A stretch of DNA of 64,000 bases from Sinomonas gamaensis (GTDB lineage: Bacteria > Actinomycetota > Actinomycetes > Actinomycetales > Micrococcaceae). Under the pieces are notes generated by a model. The model had not been told where the DNA came from. It did not search any database and worked only from the letters and a program-made list of their open reading frames with translations. The stretch covers positions 124,001-188,000 of the forward strand of contig NZ_SSCL01000002.1 in assembly GCF_005876955.1 (NCBI RefSeq). The letters run 5' to 3'. The position numbers were made by a program, and so were the translations under genes. Below, one piece after another: positions 45,733-54,554 of this stretch; position 1 is the first letter of the stretch, and every line of letters starts with the position of its first letter.

Positions 45733-46122
45733 CTAGATGAGTCCAACGTCACTGAGGGACTGTGGTTGGCCACGACGGGCGCGCCTTTCGACGCGACGCA
45801 GCCGTCGCGCGTTCCGCCGTTCGGCCTTGCCCTCGGCATACGCCCGCGCGACGGCCTCTGGATCGGCAAAGACGGCCTCTGCCGCCGTCGGAATCCCCCC
45901 AGCATGAGGCGAGAGGCCGACGTCGGAATTCACGCCGCCGTCGTCCGTCTCCCCCTGGGCGCCCCACCGTGCACCGGAGCCGATCCCTGCAAGGACCTCC
46001 CCCGCGTCCTGCACGAGGGCCATTCCCCTGCGGAAGAGCCAATATCCGGCGATGCCCGCCGAGGCGAGGCTGCTCAGAAGCAGCACCGCCCAGAGCAGTA
46101 CCCAGAACCACCACGTCACCAA
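45733..46122 (-). CDS. Small single-helix membrane protein, unknown function
   Basis: 129 aa. One N-terminal membrane helix (WFWVLLWAVLLLSSLASAGIAGYWLF) is followed by a polar region and a basic C-terminal part (KAERRNARRLRRVERRARRG). It lies between PafBC (6 bp upstream) and tatA (27 bp downstream), a position occupied by similar small proteins in relatives. No functional domain is recognised. Confidence 0.75.
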   Translation of the reverse strand: MVTWWFWVLLWAVLLLSSLASAGIAGYWLFRRGMALVQDAGEVLAGIGSGARWGAQGETDDGGVNSDVGLSPHAGGIPTAAEAVFADPEAVARAYAEGKAERRNARRLRRVERRARRGQPQSLSDVGLI

Positions 46123-46128
46123 AAGAGC

Positions 46129-48108
46129 CTATCGGCTTGACGCGACGTTCAAGGCGCGGCCCAGCCATTCTCGGCAGGCCGCCACGGCATCAGCGGGTGC
46201 TTCGAGCGCTACAGAGCCGCCGAACTGGGCAAGGAATCTCGGCAGCCATTCGAGGCTGGCCACGCGCATGCGGACCCTGCGGCTGCCGTCCTCGAGGTCG
46301 ACGCCATCCTCGGCCGCGTACTCGTGCTCGACCCAGAGCGCTTCCGGGGCGAGCCTGAGGACTGCCTCGACGCGCCCATCGGGCAGGGGGCCCTCCGCAG
46401 GGAGACTGACGTCAGCGGGAATGGCATGCGGGTCGGCCGGCTCGAGTCGAAGGATCCGATCGACGCGGAAGACCCGGAGCCCCTCCACACGGTGACAGAA
46501 AGCGTCCACATACCACCGGTCGCCGTCGGAGCGCACCGCGAGGGGATTGATCAGCCGCTCTGACCGCTCGTCTTTCGTGGGATTGAGGTATTCCAAGCGG
46601 AGCGTGCCGCCTTGCAAGATCGTCTCCCGCAGCAGGGGAAGCAGTTCCGCATTGCGCTGGGGTTCGGCCTTGACGTCGATTTGGGGCATGGAGCGCGCCC
46701 CCTGCGCCGTTGCAGCTCCGACCTTCGCAGCGAGGGCCCGGAGCGCGGGGGCTTCCTCAGGGGAGGCCATTGGTTCGAGCGTCTGCAGGCCCAGCTGGAG
46801 GGAAAGGGCCTCCTCGATGCTGAGGCGGCGCGGCCGGGCCAGTTCGGGTGCGTTCGCGAGGCTGACCATGCCATCGTGGACGTGGACCTCAATGAAGTCC
46901 TGCCACCCGCCGAGATCCGTGGGCCCCGAGTATTCGAGCACCGCAAGTTCCTGGAGAAGTGCTCGCGGGGTGATGCCGTAGCGGGCTGCGACGTCCTCGA
47001 CGGGGACAGGACCACGCATGAGGAAGGGAACGAGATCGATGAGGCGGCTCAGCCTCTCATCCAGAGGCGTCGTCTTGCGAGCGGGCACCGCGGGGGCAAC
47101 GGGCGCCCCCGGAGTGCCGAGAACCTCGAGTGCCCCTTCGAGCCGGCGGACGACGGCGGCGGCGAGTTCGGCGGGCCGCTCGACGACGACTGCATCGCCG
47201 AAGCCGGCGAGATAGTCGGCTGCAACGGTGAGATCCTGGAACGCGTAGTCCCCGGCTTCCCAGCCGTCGGGCGCTCCCCCGCCCTCCGGTCCCTCGCCCT
47301 CGAGGGGCGTCCATCCCCTCGTCCTCAGCTCGAGGGCGCGCCCTTCGGCGACCCGAAGCCGGGCCGTCTGGGTGGGAAGGTCGGCGAGGCGCTCGAGCTG
47401 CTCATGCACCGCGCCGGACGGCGGATCGTCGAAGGAGTTGTCCCTGCCCACCGTGATCGGGCCGCGGAGACGCGAGAGCCGGAAGACCCGAGGCGCGCCC
47501 CGCATCGTGTCGAATCCCACGAGGTACCACTGCCCGTACCGCTGCCCGAGGCCCCACGGCTGCACGGTCCGCTCTTCCTCTCGCCCAGTGCTCGTGGCGT
47601 AGTAGTGGAACGAGACGTCGGCTCGGCGCGACGCGGCGTCAGCGAGCGTTGCATAGCGCGGGTCGTCGATCCGCAGGCGCGGTTGGACGAGCGACGGCGG
47701 GGAATCCGGCAGAGCACCGGCGGCCTCCAGCCGCCTCAGCGCCGCTCGCGCAGGCGCCCCGGCCAAGGCGCCCTGGCAGGCGAAGCCGGCAAGGGCCAGG
47801 AGTGATTGCTCCTGAGGGGTGAACTCGAGCTCGGGCAGGCGAAATTGGCGGGGATCAATCCGATACAGGGAGGTAGGCGCCGCGCTGTCCGCGCGCTCGT
47901 ACCCCTGCCGCTCGGTGATCTCGGCTCCCAATGCCCGAAGATCCGCCTTGTCGCGCTCGAACTGCCGCTCGACGGCCTCCCGTTCCCTCTCCGCTCCCGG
48001 AGCCCAGTCATAGACGTCGCGCAGAAGGCGCTCGCGCGACACTCCGAGCTCCGTGTGCAGGAGCGCGATGAGCAGGTTCAGCAGACGTCCGGTTTTCTTG
48101 GGGGGCAC
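46129..48108 (-). CDS. pafBC: PafBC: fused WYL-domain transcriptional regulator of the DNA-damage response
   Basis: 659 aa. Two tandem PafB/PafC-like units are fused: unit 1 has ERLLRDVYDWAPGAERER (HTH) and VSFHYYATSTGREEERTVQPW, a WYL-type core, with QRYGQWYLVGFD. Unit 2 has RLSRLIDLVPFLMRGPVPVE (HTH) and GGTLRLEYLNPTKDERSERL, with DGDRWYVDAFC. In mycobacteria they are two genes; the fusion is known from Arthrobacter. PafBC activates the RecA-independent SOS-type response when its WYL domains bind single-stranded DNA. GTG 48108 has no ribosome site; a TAGCCT lies 6 nt upstream, hinting at a leaderless start. Confidence 0.92.
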   Translation of the reverse strand: MPPKKTGRLLNLLIALLHTELGVSRERLLRDVYDWAPGAEREREAVERQFERDKADLRALGAEITERQGYERADSAAPTSLYRIDPRQFRLPELEFTPQEQSLLALAGFACQGALAGAPARAALRRLEAAGALPDSPPSLVQPRLRIDDPRYATLADAASRRADVSFHYYATSTGREEERTVQPWGLGQRYGQWYLVGFDTMRGAPRVFRLSRLRGPITVGRDNSFDDPPSGAVHEQLERLADLPTQTARLRVAEGRALELRTRGWTPLEGEGPEGGGAPDGWEAGDYAFQDLTVAADYLAGFGDAVVVERPAELAAAVVRRLEGALEVLGTPGAPVAPAVPARKTTPLDERLSRLIDLVPFLMRGPVPVEDVAARYGITPRALLQELAVLEYSGPTDLGGWQDFIEVHVHDGMVSLANAPELARPRRLSIEEALSLQLGLQTLEPMASPEEAPALRALAAKVGAATAQGARSMPQIDVKAEPQRNAELLPLLRETILQGGTLRLEYLNPTKDERSERLINPLAVRSDGDRWYVDAFCHRVEGLRVFRVDRILRLEPADPHAIPADVSLPAEGPLPDGRVEAVLRLAPEALWVEHEYAAEDGVDLEDGSRRVRMRVASLEWLPRFLAQFGGSVALEAPADAVAACREWLGRALNVASSR

Positions 48109-48133
48109 ATGTGCAGGCTACCCGGAACGCAGG

Positions 48134-48165
48134 CTGGCCGCGGACGGCATGCCGTCCGCGGCCAG
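48134..48165 (-). terminator. Perfect palindromic terminator after the FKBP gene
   Basis: A 15-bp stem on each side of an AT centre (48134-48148 and 48151-48165) starts 27 bp after the FKBP stop. It separates the FKBP transcript from pafBC. Confidence 0.8.
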
Positions 48166-48191
48166 CGATAGGCGCGATGAGCTGTTGGACG

Positions 48192-48587
48192 TCAGCGGAC
48201 GCCCACGAGATCCACGACGAAGATGAGGGACTCGTTGGGACCGATCGCCCCGCCGGCGCCCCGGGAGCCATATGCCAGGTCCGAGGGGATCTCGAGACGT
48301 CGGCGGCCGCCGAGCTTCATGCCGAGAAGGCCCTGATCCCAGCCCTGGATCACCTGGCCGACGCCCACACGGAAATCGAGCGGGGCGCCGCGGTTCCAGC
48401 TCGAATCGAACTCCTCGCCGCTGGACCAGGCCACGCCAACGTAGTGAGCCGAGACCGTGTCGCCTGGAGCAACCTCGCGGCCGTCGCCCTCGATGAGGTC
48501 GATGATCTTGAGCTCGGTGGGCACGGGGCCCTCGGGGAACTCGATCTCCGGCTTCTGCCGGTCGTACTGACGCTGTCCGAAGGACAT
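48192..48587 (-). CDS. FKBP-type peptidyl-prolyl isomerase (cytosolic)
   Basis: 131 aa from ATG 48587, with GAGAGGAAG upstream. It is one FKBP domain, with VSAHYVGVAWSSGEEFDSSW, VGVGQVIQGWDQGLLGMKLG and RRLEIPSDLAYGSRGAGGAIGP. These include the Asp, Tyr and Trp residues of the FK506/prolyl pocket. No signal peptide is present. It is the second of two FKBP genes in a row, 43 bp from the lipoprotein form. Confidence 0.92.
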   Translation of the reverse strand: MSFGQRQYDRQKPEIEFPEGPVPTELKIIDLIEGDGREVAPGDTVSAHYVGVAWSSGEEFDSSWNRGAPLDFRVGVGQVIQGWDQGLLGMKLGGRRRLEIPSDLAYGSRGAGGAIGPNESLIFVVDLVGVR

Positions 48588-48630
48588 GGCACTTCCTCTC
48601 AGTAGTGGCGTTGCGTGACGCCGTGGAGCG

Positions 48631-49566
48631 TTATTTGATGCCGAGGATGTCGACGACGAACACCAGATCACCCTTGGCCTGGCCCTGCTGCTGGTCGCCG
48701 TACGCCTGGGCTGCCGGGATGACCAGCAGGACCCGGGAGCCGACCGTCTTGCCCGTGAGCCCCTTGGTCCACCCCTCGATGACTTGGCCGAGGCTGAACG
48801 TTGCGGGAGTTCCGCGGTCATAGCTCGAATCGAACTTCGTCCCGTCGGAGAGGTTGACGCCGACGTAGTTCGCGACGATGGTGTCGCTCGCCTCGACGGC
48901 GGCGCCCTTGCCCTTGATGAGGTCCTGGGCGACGACGTCGGTGGGCTTCGCGACGCCCTTGACGTCGATCTGCGGCACGCCCTTGGAATCCTCGGTCACC
49001 TTGGGCAGACCGGCGGGAGGTGTGACGGTGTCCCCTTCAGGCTTGGACAGCGGTGCAGGAACGTCCTTCGCGTCCGTGATCTTGAGGATGAGGAGCGTCG
49101 TTGTGTTGTCTCCGCCCTGCTCGGCGTCGACCGGCGGAGTGGCGTACGCGAGGTAGGAACCTACCTTCGCGCCCAGAAGAGCGTTGTACAGCACGCTGTT
49201 CTGCTGCTGGAGGCCGCTATCCACCGGCACCTTCTGCGACTCGCCGCTCGCAAAGGTGTCGCCGAGCACGCTGCCGTCGGTTCCCTTGAGGGCGAGGACG
49301 CTCACCACGGCGTCCTGGCCCGCCTTGACCGCGGCGCCCGTCCCGTCTTGGACGGTCTTCACCGTGAGGCTGGACACCGTGAGCGGCTTGGCGAAGTCGA
49401 CGGTCGGAGCCTTCGCCGCCGGAGTCACCTTGAGGGAGCTCAGGGCGTTGAGGTCACCTGCGTTCTGGCTCGTGGGCTGGCTGGACGAGGGGCTGGACGA
49501 GCTGCCAGACCCGCACCCTGCGAGAAGCAGGGCGAGGGGCAGCAAGAGCGCAAGGAGTCGGCGCAC
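48631..49566 (-). CDS. FKBP-type peptidyl-prolyl isomerase lipoprotein
   Basis: 311 aa. The signal RRLLALLLPLALLLAGCGSG has a lipobox (LAGC), so the protein is anchored outside the membrane. It contains two FKBP-like modules. The second is better conserved (IVANYVGVNLSDGTKFDSSY, SLGQVIEGWTKGLTGKTVGS, LLVIPAAQAYGDQQ). The first is degenerate, with few pocket residues. It would help fold exported proteins. It follows PafA, a stable neighbourhood in actinobacteria. Confidence 0.9.
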   Translation of the reverse strand: MRRLLALLLPLALLLAGCGSGSSSSPSSSQPTSQNAGDLNALSSLKVTPAAKAPTVDFAKPLTVSSLTVKTVQDGTGAAVKAGQDAVVSVLALKGTDGSVLGDTFASGESQKVPVDSGLQQQNSVLYNALLGAKVGSYLAYATPPVDAEQGGDNTTTLLILKITDAKDVPAPLSKPEGDTVTPPAGLPKVTEDSKGVPQIDVKGVAKPTDVVAQDLIKGKGAAVEASDTIVANYVGVNLSDGTKFDSSYDRGTPATFSLGQVIEGWTKGLTGKTVGSRVLLVIPAAQAYGDQQQGQAKGDLVFVVDILGIK

Positions 49567-49668
49567 TGATCAACTTTCCTGTGAAGTCTGCACCACAACG
49601 GTGGCGGCGGTCAGGGCCCGGAGGCCTCTCCTAGCGTAGCGGCTCAGTCTGTGAAGAATATCTGTGGG

Positions 49669-51045
49669 TTACCCCGCGAAGGGTCTCAGCGTCTCCAGGA
49701 GTTCGTCGACGCGGGAGTCCTCATTCGAGAAGGGATCCTTGCAGAGGATGGTGTGGTGGGCCCGGTCGTTGAGCTTGAGGTGGACCCAGTCGACGGTGTA
49801 GTCGGCGCCTGCGGCTTGGGCGGCCTGGACGAACCGTCCGCGCAGCCGGGCGCGGGTGGACTGGGGCGGGGTCTCCATCGCGGACTGGATGGCAGTCTCG
49901 TCAACCAGCCGGGCCGCCTCACCCCGCTTCTGCAGCAGGAAGAAGAGGCCGCGGTCCGGGCTGATGTCGTGGTAGGTCAGATCTAGCTGTGCGACTCGTG
50001 CCGAGTCGAGATCCACATCATGCTTCGAGCAGTAGGTATCGATGAGCTTCTTCTTGATGGCCCAGTCGACTTCCCTGTCGATGAGGGACGTATCCCCGCT
50101 CTCCACGGCCGAGAGCGTGCGCTCCCACAGGTCCAGGATCCGAGGGACGTGCGGGGTGTGCGCACCGTATTGCTCGACGAACTGCCTGGCCTTCTCGAGG
50201 TAGACCCGCTGCATGTCGATGGCGGTCAGCTCGGTCCCGTTGGCAAGGCGGACGACGGCGCGTCCCGACAGATCGTGGGAGATCTCACGAATGCTCCGGA
50301 TCGGGTTCTCCATGCGCAGATCCCGCATGATGACACCGGCCTCGATCATGCGGAGCACGAGATCCACGGTGCCGATCTTCATCATCGTCGTGGTCTCGGA
50401 CATCGTCGAATCGCCGACGATCACATGGAGACGGCGGAAATGCTCGGCATCCGCGTGTGGTTCGTCGCGGGTGTTGATGATCGGGCGAGACCTCGTGGTC
50501 GCCGAGGACAGGCCCTCCCAGATGTGATCCGCACGCTGCGAGAACGCGTAGATCGGTCCATGCGGAGTCCGAAGGACCTTGCCCGCACCGCAGAGGAGCT
50601 GCCGCGTGACGAGGAACGGGATCAGGATCTCTGCCAGTCGCGAGAACTCCGTACGCCGCGGAATCAGGTAGTTCTCATGGCTGCCGTACGAGTTGCCTGC
50701 GGTATCCGTGTTGTTCTTGAAGAGGTAGACGTGGCCGTCGAAGCCCTCTTCCCGCAGCCGCTTCTGCGCCTCGTCGATCAGGTCGACGAGGATGCGCTCC
50801 CCCGCCCGGTCGTGGGCCACCAGCTGTGCCACGTCGTCGCATTCGGCCGTCGCGTACTCCGGATGCGACCCCACATCCAGATACAGGCGGGAGCCATTGC
50901 CGAGGAACACGTTCGAGGAGCGGCCCCAGCTCACCACCTTGCGGAACAGGTAGCGCGCGACTTCCTCAGGGGCAAGCGGCCTGCCCTGGGGGCTCGAGTA
51001 GGCGATCCCGAACTCGGTCTCGACGCCGAAGATGCGACGGTCCAC
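49669..51045 (-). CDS. pafA: Pup-protein ligase PafA
   Basis: 458 aa. PafA joins the C-terminal Glu of Pup to substrate lysines with ATP, in the glutamine-synthetase-like superfamily. It starts [17 protein letters not shown] with the metal/ATP Glu at residue 9. [15 protein letters not shown] has the Asp (about 57) that matches the catalytic base of the family, and [19 protein letters not shown] is a nucleotide-loop signature. The C-terminal part, [19 protein letters not shown], is conserved. Length is normal. Confidence 0.96.
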   Translation of the reverse strand: MDRRIFGVETEFGIAYSSPQGRPLAPEEVARYLFRKVVSWGRSSNVFLGNGSRLYLDVGSHPEYATAECDDVAQLVAHDRAGERILVDLIDEAQKRLREEGFDGHVYLFKNNTDTAGNSYGSHENYLIPRRTEFSRLAEILIPFLVTRQLLCGAGKVLRTPHGPIYAFSQRADHIWEGLSSATTRSRPIINTRDEPHADAEHFRRLHVIVGDSTMSETTTMMKIGTVDLVLRMIEAGVIMRDLRMENPIRSIREISHDLSGRAVVRLANGTELTAIDMQRVYLEKARQFVEQYGAHTPHVPRILDLWERTLSAVESGDTSLIDREVDWAIKKKLIDTYCSKHDVDLDSARVAQLDLTYHDISPDRGLFFLLQKRGEAARLVDETAIQSAMETPPQSTRARLRGRFVQAAQAAGADYTVDWVHLKLNDRAHHTILCKDPFSNEDSRVDELLETLRPFAG

Positions 51046-51060
51046 GCGGCTCCTCTCGGA

Positions 51061-51759
51061 CTAGATCGGCCCCGTCAGGAGCTCGTTGAGCTCGTCAAGG
51101 GTGATGCGGCGAAAAGCGCGGCGGACGCCACGCTCGGTCTCGGAGTTCCTGTCCAGGACTGCGACTTCAAGGGAGAGCTGGGTCTCAGTCCGATCCTCCC
51201 GCAGCGCTCGTGCGGCGAGCTGGATGGCCTCCCGGTACGAGGCCTCGGCGCTCCATCCGTCGATCACTGCCTCGGCGACACGCTCCGCCGCGCCGCCCAT
51301 GACCACGAAGCGGCGTTCATCGGCGATGGAGCCGTCGAAGGTGAGGCGGAAGAGATGGTCCGAGCCGACGTCGTGCCCTACCTCCGCCACGGTGAGCTCG
51401 ACCTCGAACGGCTTCTGCTCTGCGGTGAAAACCGCACCAAGGCTCTGGGCGTACACGCTCGCGAGGCCGCGCCCGGTCACATCCACCCGATCGTAGGAGT
51501 ACCCCCGGACATCCGCGTAGCGCACCCCGGCCTGCCGGAGGCTCTCGAACTCGTTGTACTTGCCCACGGCGGCGAACGCGATCTTGTCGTAGATCTCGCC
51601 GATCTTGTGGAGCGACGGCGAGGGATTCTCGGCGACGAGGGCAATCCCCTCCCCACAGCTCAGAACGACGACGGACCGGCCGCGCGCGATGCCCTTGCGG
51701 GCGAAATCCGCTCGATCCTTCATCACCTGTTCGGGCGAGACGTAGAACGGCTGGGTCAT
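51061..51759 (-). CDS. prcA: Proteasome alpha subunit PrcA
   Basis: 232 aa from ATG 51759. The N-terminus MTQPFYVSPEQVMKDRADF forms the gate region, and ARKGIARGRSVVVLSCGEGI begins the alpha fold. VGKYNEFESLRQAGVRYADV and GRGLASVYAQSLG are alpha-type motifs. The stop of prcB is 1 bp upstream, so they are coupled. The end ELNELLTGPI lacks a long tail. Together with PrcB it forms the 28-mer 20S core. Confidence 0.96.
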   Translation of the reverse strand: MTQPFYVSPEQVMKDRADFARKGIARGRSVVVLSCGEGIALVAENPSPSLHKIGEIYDKIAFAAVGKYNEFESLRQAGVRYADVRGYSYDRVDVTGRGLASVYAQSLGAVFTAEQKPFEVELTVAEVGHDVGSDHLFRLTFDGSIADERRFVVMGGAAERVAEAVIDGWSAEASYREAIQLAARALREDRTETQLSLEVAVLDRNSETERGVRRAFRRITLDELNELLTGPI

Positions 51760-51760
51760 A

Positions 51761-52570
51761 TCAGGCCTCCCGCCCGGCGATGCTGCGCTGCTCGAAGATG
51801 TCGCCCGCGATCTCTGCGAGCTCGTGCTCGGGCGCGCGACGGTGACCCGACCGCGTGACGGAATAGACCACCGGCCAGAGCTGGCGGAGGGGGTCCGGTC
51901 CTCCGGTCGCCGTGTCGTCATCGGCTGCGTCGAACAGCGCCTCGACGGCAACGCGCACTGCCTGCGCCTCGGAGAGTCCGGGGCGCCAGAGCTTCTTGAG
52001 GGCTCCCCTTGCGAAGACGGATCCGGAGCCGACCGAGTGGTGTTCGGGCTCCTCGTAGCGGCCGCCGGTCACGTCATAGGAAAAGATGCGTCCCACGCCT
52101 TCGTCGAGATCGAAGCCCGCGAACAGCGGCACGACCGCAAGCCCCTGGAGCGCAAGACCGAGGTTCGAGCGGATCATGGCCCCCAGCCTCGTTGCCTTGC
52201 CTTCAAGGCTGAGGAGCGTGCCCTCGATCTTCTCGTAGTGCTCGAGCTCCACCTGGAACAGCCGAACGATGTCGATGGCGAGGCCGGCCGTGCCAGCGAT
52301 GCCCAGCACGGCGTAGCGGTCGGCCGGGAAGACCTTCTCGATATGCCGGCTCGCGATCATATTCCCCATCGTGGCGCGGCGGTCGCCGGCCATGACGACG
52401 CCGCCGGCGAACGACATCGCGACGACGGTCGTGCCGTGCGGCGCGAGATGTGACGCGTCGGTGGGAAGAACCCTATTGGAGGGCAGCAGCTCTGGACGGA
52501 CGGCGGCTAGGTGCTCGGTGAAGGACGATGTCGACTGGGCGGCGACACGTTCTGCGAGGAAGTCGTTCAT
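51761..52570 (-). CDS. prcB: Proteasome beta subunit PrcB
   Basis: 269 aa from ATG 52570. A 46-residue propeptide ends ...HLAPHG, and cleavage would expose Thr-47 ([20 protein letters not shown]) as the N-terminal nucleophile. The Lys and Asp neighbours of the active site are present in RHIEKVF and MAGDRR. The propeptide also guides assembly. It follows pup by 7 bp and precedes prcA. Confidence 0.96.
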   Translation of the reverse strand: MNDFLAERVAAQSTSSFTEHLAAVRPELLPSNRVLPTDASHLAPHGTTVVAMSFAGGVVMAGDRRATMGNMIASRHIEKVFPADRYAVLGIAGTAGLAIDIVRLFQVELEHYEKIEGTLLSLEGKATRLGAMIRSNLGLALQGLAVVPLFAGFDLDEGVGRIFSYDVTGGRYEEPEHHSVGSGSVFARGALKKLWRPGLSEAQAVRVAVEALFDAADDDTATGGPDPLRQLWPVVYSVTRSGHRRAPEHELAEIAGDIFEQRSIAGREA

Positions 52571-52577
52571 CCTGGGC

Positions 52578-52781
52578 CTACTGGCCGCCCTTCTGGACGA
52601 AGCCGCGGACGAACTCCTCGGCGTTGCTCTCCAGCACGCCGTCGATCTCGTCAAGCAGGTCGTCCACGCCCTCGGTTGCCTCGGAGGCCTGAGGCGCAGC
52701 CGGCGCGGGCGCTGGCGTACCCGGATCGACGTCCTCGATCTCGTCGCGTGACTGGCTGCTCTTCTGCTCCTGACCGGCCAT
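52578..52781 (-). CDS. pup: Prokaryotic ubiquitin-like protein Pup
   Basis: 67 aa. [19 protein letters not shown] is the disordered start, [22 protein letters not shown] the ARC-binding helix, and VQKGGQ the C-terminus. The last residue is Gln, so Dop must deamidate it to Glu before PafA can use it. The order dop-pup-prcB-prcA-pafA in transcription direction is canonical. ATG 52781 follows a GGAGGCAG-like site. Confidence 0.97.
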   Translation of the reverse strand: MAGQEQKSSQSRDEIEDVDPGTPAPAPAAPQASEATEGVDDLLDEIDGVLESNAEEFVRGFVQKGGQ

Positions 52782-52880
52782 GACTGCCTGCCTCCTTGCA
52801 TCGAACCCGTCGCCTCTGCGGCGGATGGAACCTATACTGTCACTCTTTCATGCTGTGGTTGAGCCTTGGCCTGCCGCGGC

Positions 52881-54530
52881 TCACGTGTGGCGCTCGCCGA
52901 GAAGCGCATCCAAGAAGGCTTGGATGTCCTGGTTCTGCTCGAAGAGCGACTCGGTGAGCTCCTTCGTTCCCCTCAGCGGCTCGCGGGTTGGGACGCGCTG
53001 AAGCCGATAGCTGCCTGGCGGGGAGAAGACCACCGAATCCCAGCTCGCACTGGCCACATTCGCAGGGAAGCGCTGGATGCTCTTGCCCCGGAACCAGGCC
53101 CTGGTATCCGGCGGCGGGTCGATCGCGGCACGCGCAATCGCGCCGTCGTCCACAAGCCGTTCCAGCGTTCCCTTCGCGAGGAGGCGGTAGGCCAGCCCTC
53201 GCTCGGGCCGCACGTCGGACCATTGGATGTCGATGAGACCGAGACGGGCATCGCCCCACGCGAGGCCGTCCCGCGACTTGTACGCTTCGAGCACCCGGCG
53301 CTTGGCCGCCCACTCGACGTAGCCCGCTGCCGTCCCCGGGTCGGCGGCCAAGTCTGTGAGGGCTCTCTCCCACAGGCGCAGCACGGCAGCAGTGTGCCCA
53401 TCGCCCCCATGTTCGGCGGCAACACCGGCATCCGCTGCGAGCTTCGACGCGGCCTCGAAGTAGATCCACTGGATCTCAAGCGCCGTGAGCCGCCGCCCAT
53501 CGAGGAGGCGGACCGTCTCGCGGAGGTCGACATCATGGCTGATCCGATGCATCGCGGCGACCGGCTCGTGGACCTCGATCTCCGGCACCGCCCCGGCCTC
53601 GATGAGACTCAGGACGAGGGCCGTGGTCCCGAACTTGAGGTAGTTCGCGACGTGGCTGCAGTTCGCGTCGCCCACGATGACGTGGAGGCGACGATACTTG
53701 TCCGCCACCGAATGTGGTTCGTCGCGGGTATTGATGATGGGCCGCCGCATGGTGGTCTCAAGGCCTACCTCGGCCTCGAAGAAGTCCGCCCGCTGGCTGA
53801 TCTGGTAGCCCGGCGTGCGCCCGTCCTGTCCGAGGCCCACACGGCCGGCACCGCAGACTATCTGCCGGGTGACGAAGAACGGCGTGAGACCGCGGACCAG
53901 ATCCGCGAACGGGACGGACCGGGGCACGAGGTAGTTCTCGTGGGAGCCGTAGGAAGCACCCTTGCCGTCCGTGTTGTTCTTGTAGAGGTTGATCGGCCCG
54001 CGCTCCTGATCACCGGACAGGGCCCGCACCGCCGTGAGCACGACGGCGTCACCGGCCGAATCCCAGAGGACGGCGTCTCGGGGATTCGTGACTTCAGGAC
54101 TCGAATATTCAGGATGGGCGTGATCCACATAGAGCCGTGCGCCGTTCCCCAGCACGAGGTTCATGAGCGCCGGCTCCTGATCGCCGTCCAGCTCAAGCTC
54201 GGCTGGACCGTGAGCGAGCGCCACGCCCTCCGCGGTGAGCACCGGCTCCAGGTCGGTCAGGAGGTCAGGGTGGGCCTGATTCCGGCGGACAGACCAGCCC
54301 CGAGCGTCGCGGAGCGGCGTTTCGTCCGTGTAGTCCCAGCCAGCGCCCGGGGACGCGTGGAGCCGCTCCCGGGTGAGCCTCGCGTAGGCGGCGATCACTT
54401 GGGACGAGAGGTAGGTCGCGTTTGCTCCCGGCGCGGCCGGGGCATGGATCCCATACTCGGTTTCCGACCCCATGACGCGCAGTGCGCCGCCTGGAGGGAG
54501 CCCCTCCTGACTCTGCTCAGTGCTCGACAT
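52881..54530 (-). CDS. dop: Pup deamidase/depupylase Dop
   Basis: 549 aa. It deamidates Pup and removes it from substrates. The start is taken at ATG 54530, with GAGGGGAAG before it. VMGSETEYGIHAPAAPGANA opens the fold; LYVDHAHPEYSSPEVTN contains the catalytic Asp (near 136) and [20 protein letters not shown] is the ATP-binding loop. It differs from PafA by the longer segment between residues 40 and 130, the expected Dop insert. The gap to pup is 99 bp and may hold a promoter. Confidence 0.95.
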   Translation of the reverse strand: MSSTEQSQEGLPPGGALRVMGSETEYGIHAPAAPGANATYLSSQVIAAYARLTRERLHASPGAGWDYTDETPLRDARGWSVRRNQAHPDLLTDLEPVLTAEGVALAHGPAELELDGDQEPALMNLVLGNGARLYVDHAHPEYSSPEVTNPRDAVLWDSAGDAVVLTAVRALSGDQERGPINLYKNNTDGKGASYGSHENYLVPRSVPFADLVRGLTPFFVTRQIVCGAGRVGLGQDGRTPGYQISQRADFFEAEVGLETTMRRPIINTRDEPHSVADKYRRLHVIVGDANCSHVANYLKFGTTALVLSLIEAGAVPEIEVHEPVAAMHRISHDVDLRETVRLLDGRRLTALEIQWIYFEAASKLAADAGVAAEHGGDGHTAAVLRLWERALTDLAADPGTAAGYVEWAAKRRVLEAYKSRDGLAWGDARLGLIDIQWSDVRPERGLAYRLLAKGTLERLVDDGAIARAAIDPPPDTRAWFRGKSIQRFPANVASASWDSVVFSPPGSYRLQRVPTREPLRGTKELTESLFEQNQDIQAFLDALLGERHT

Positions 54531-54554
54531 GTCACTTCCCCTCGCGGGCTCGTG

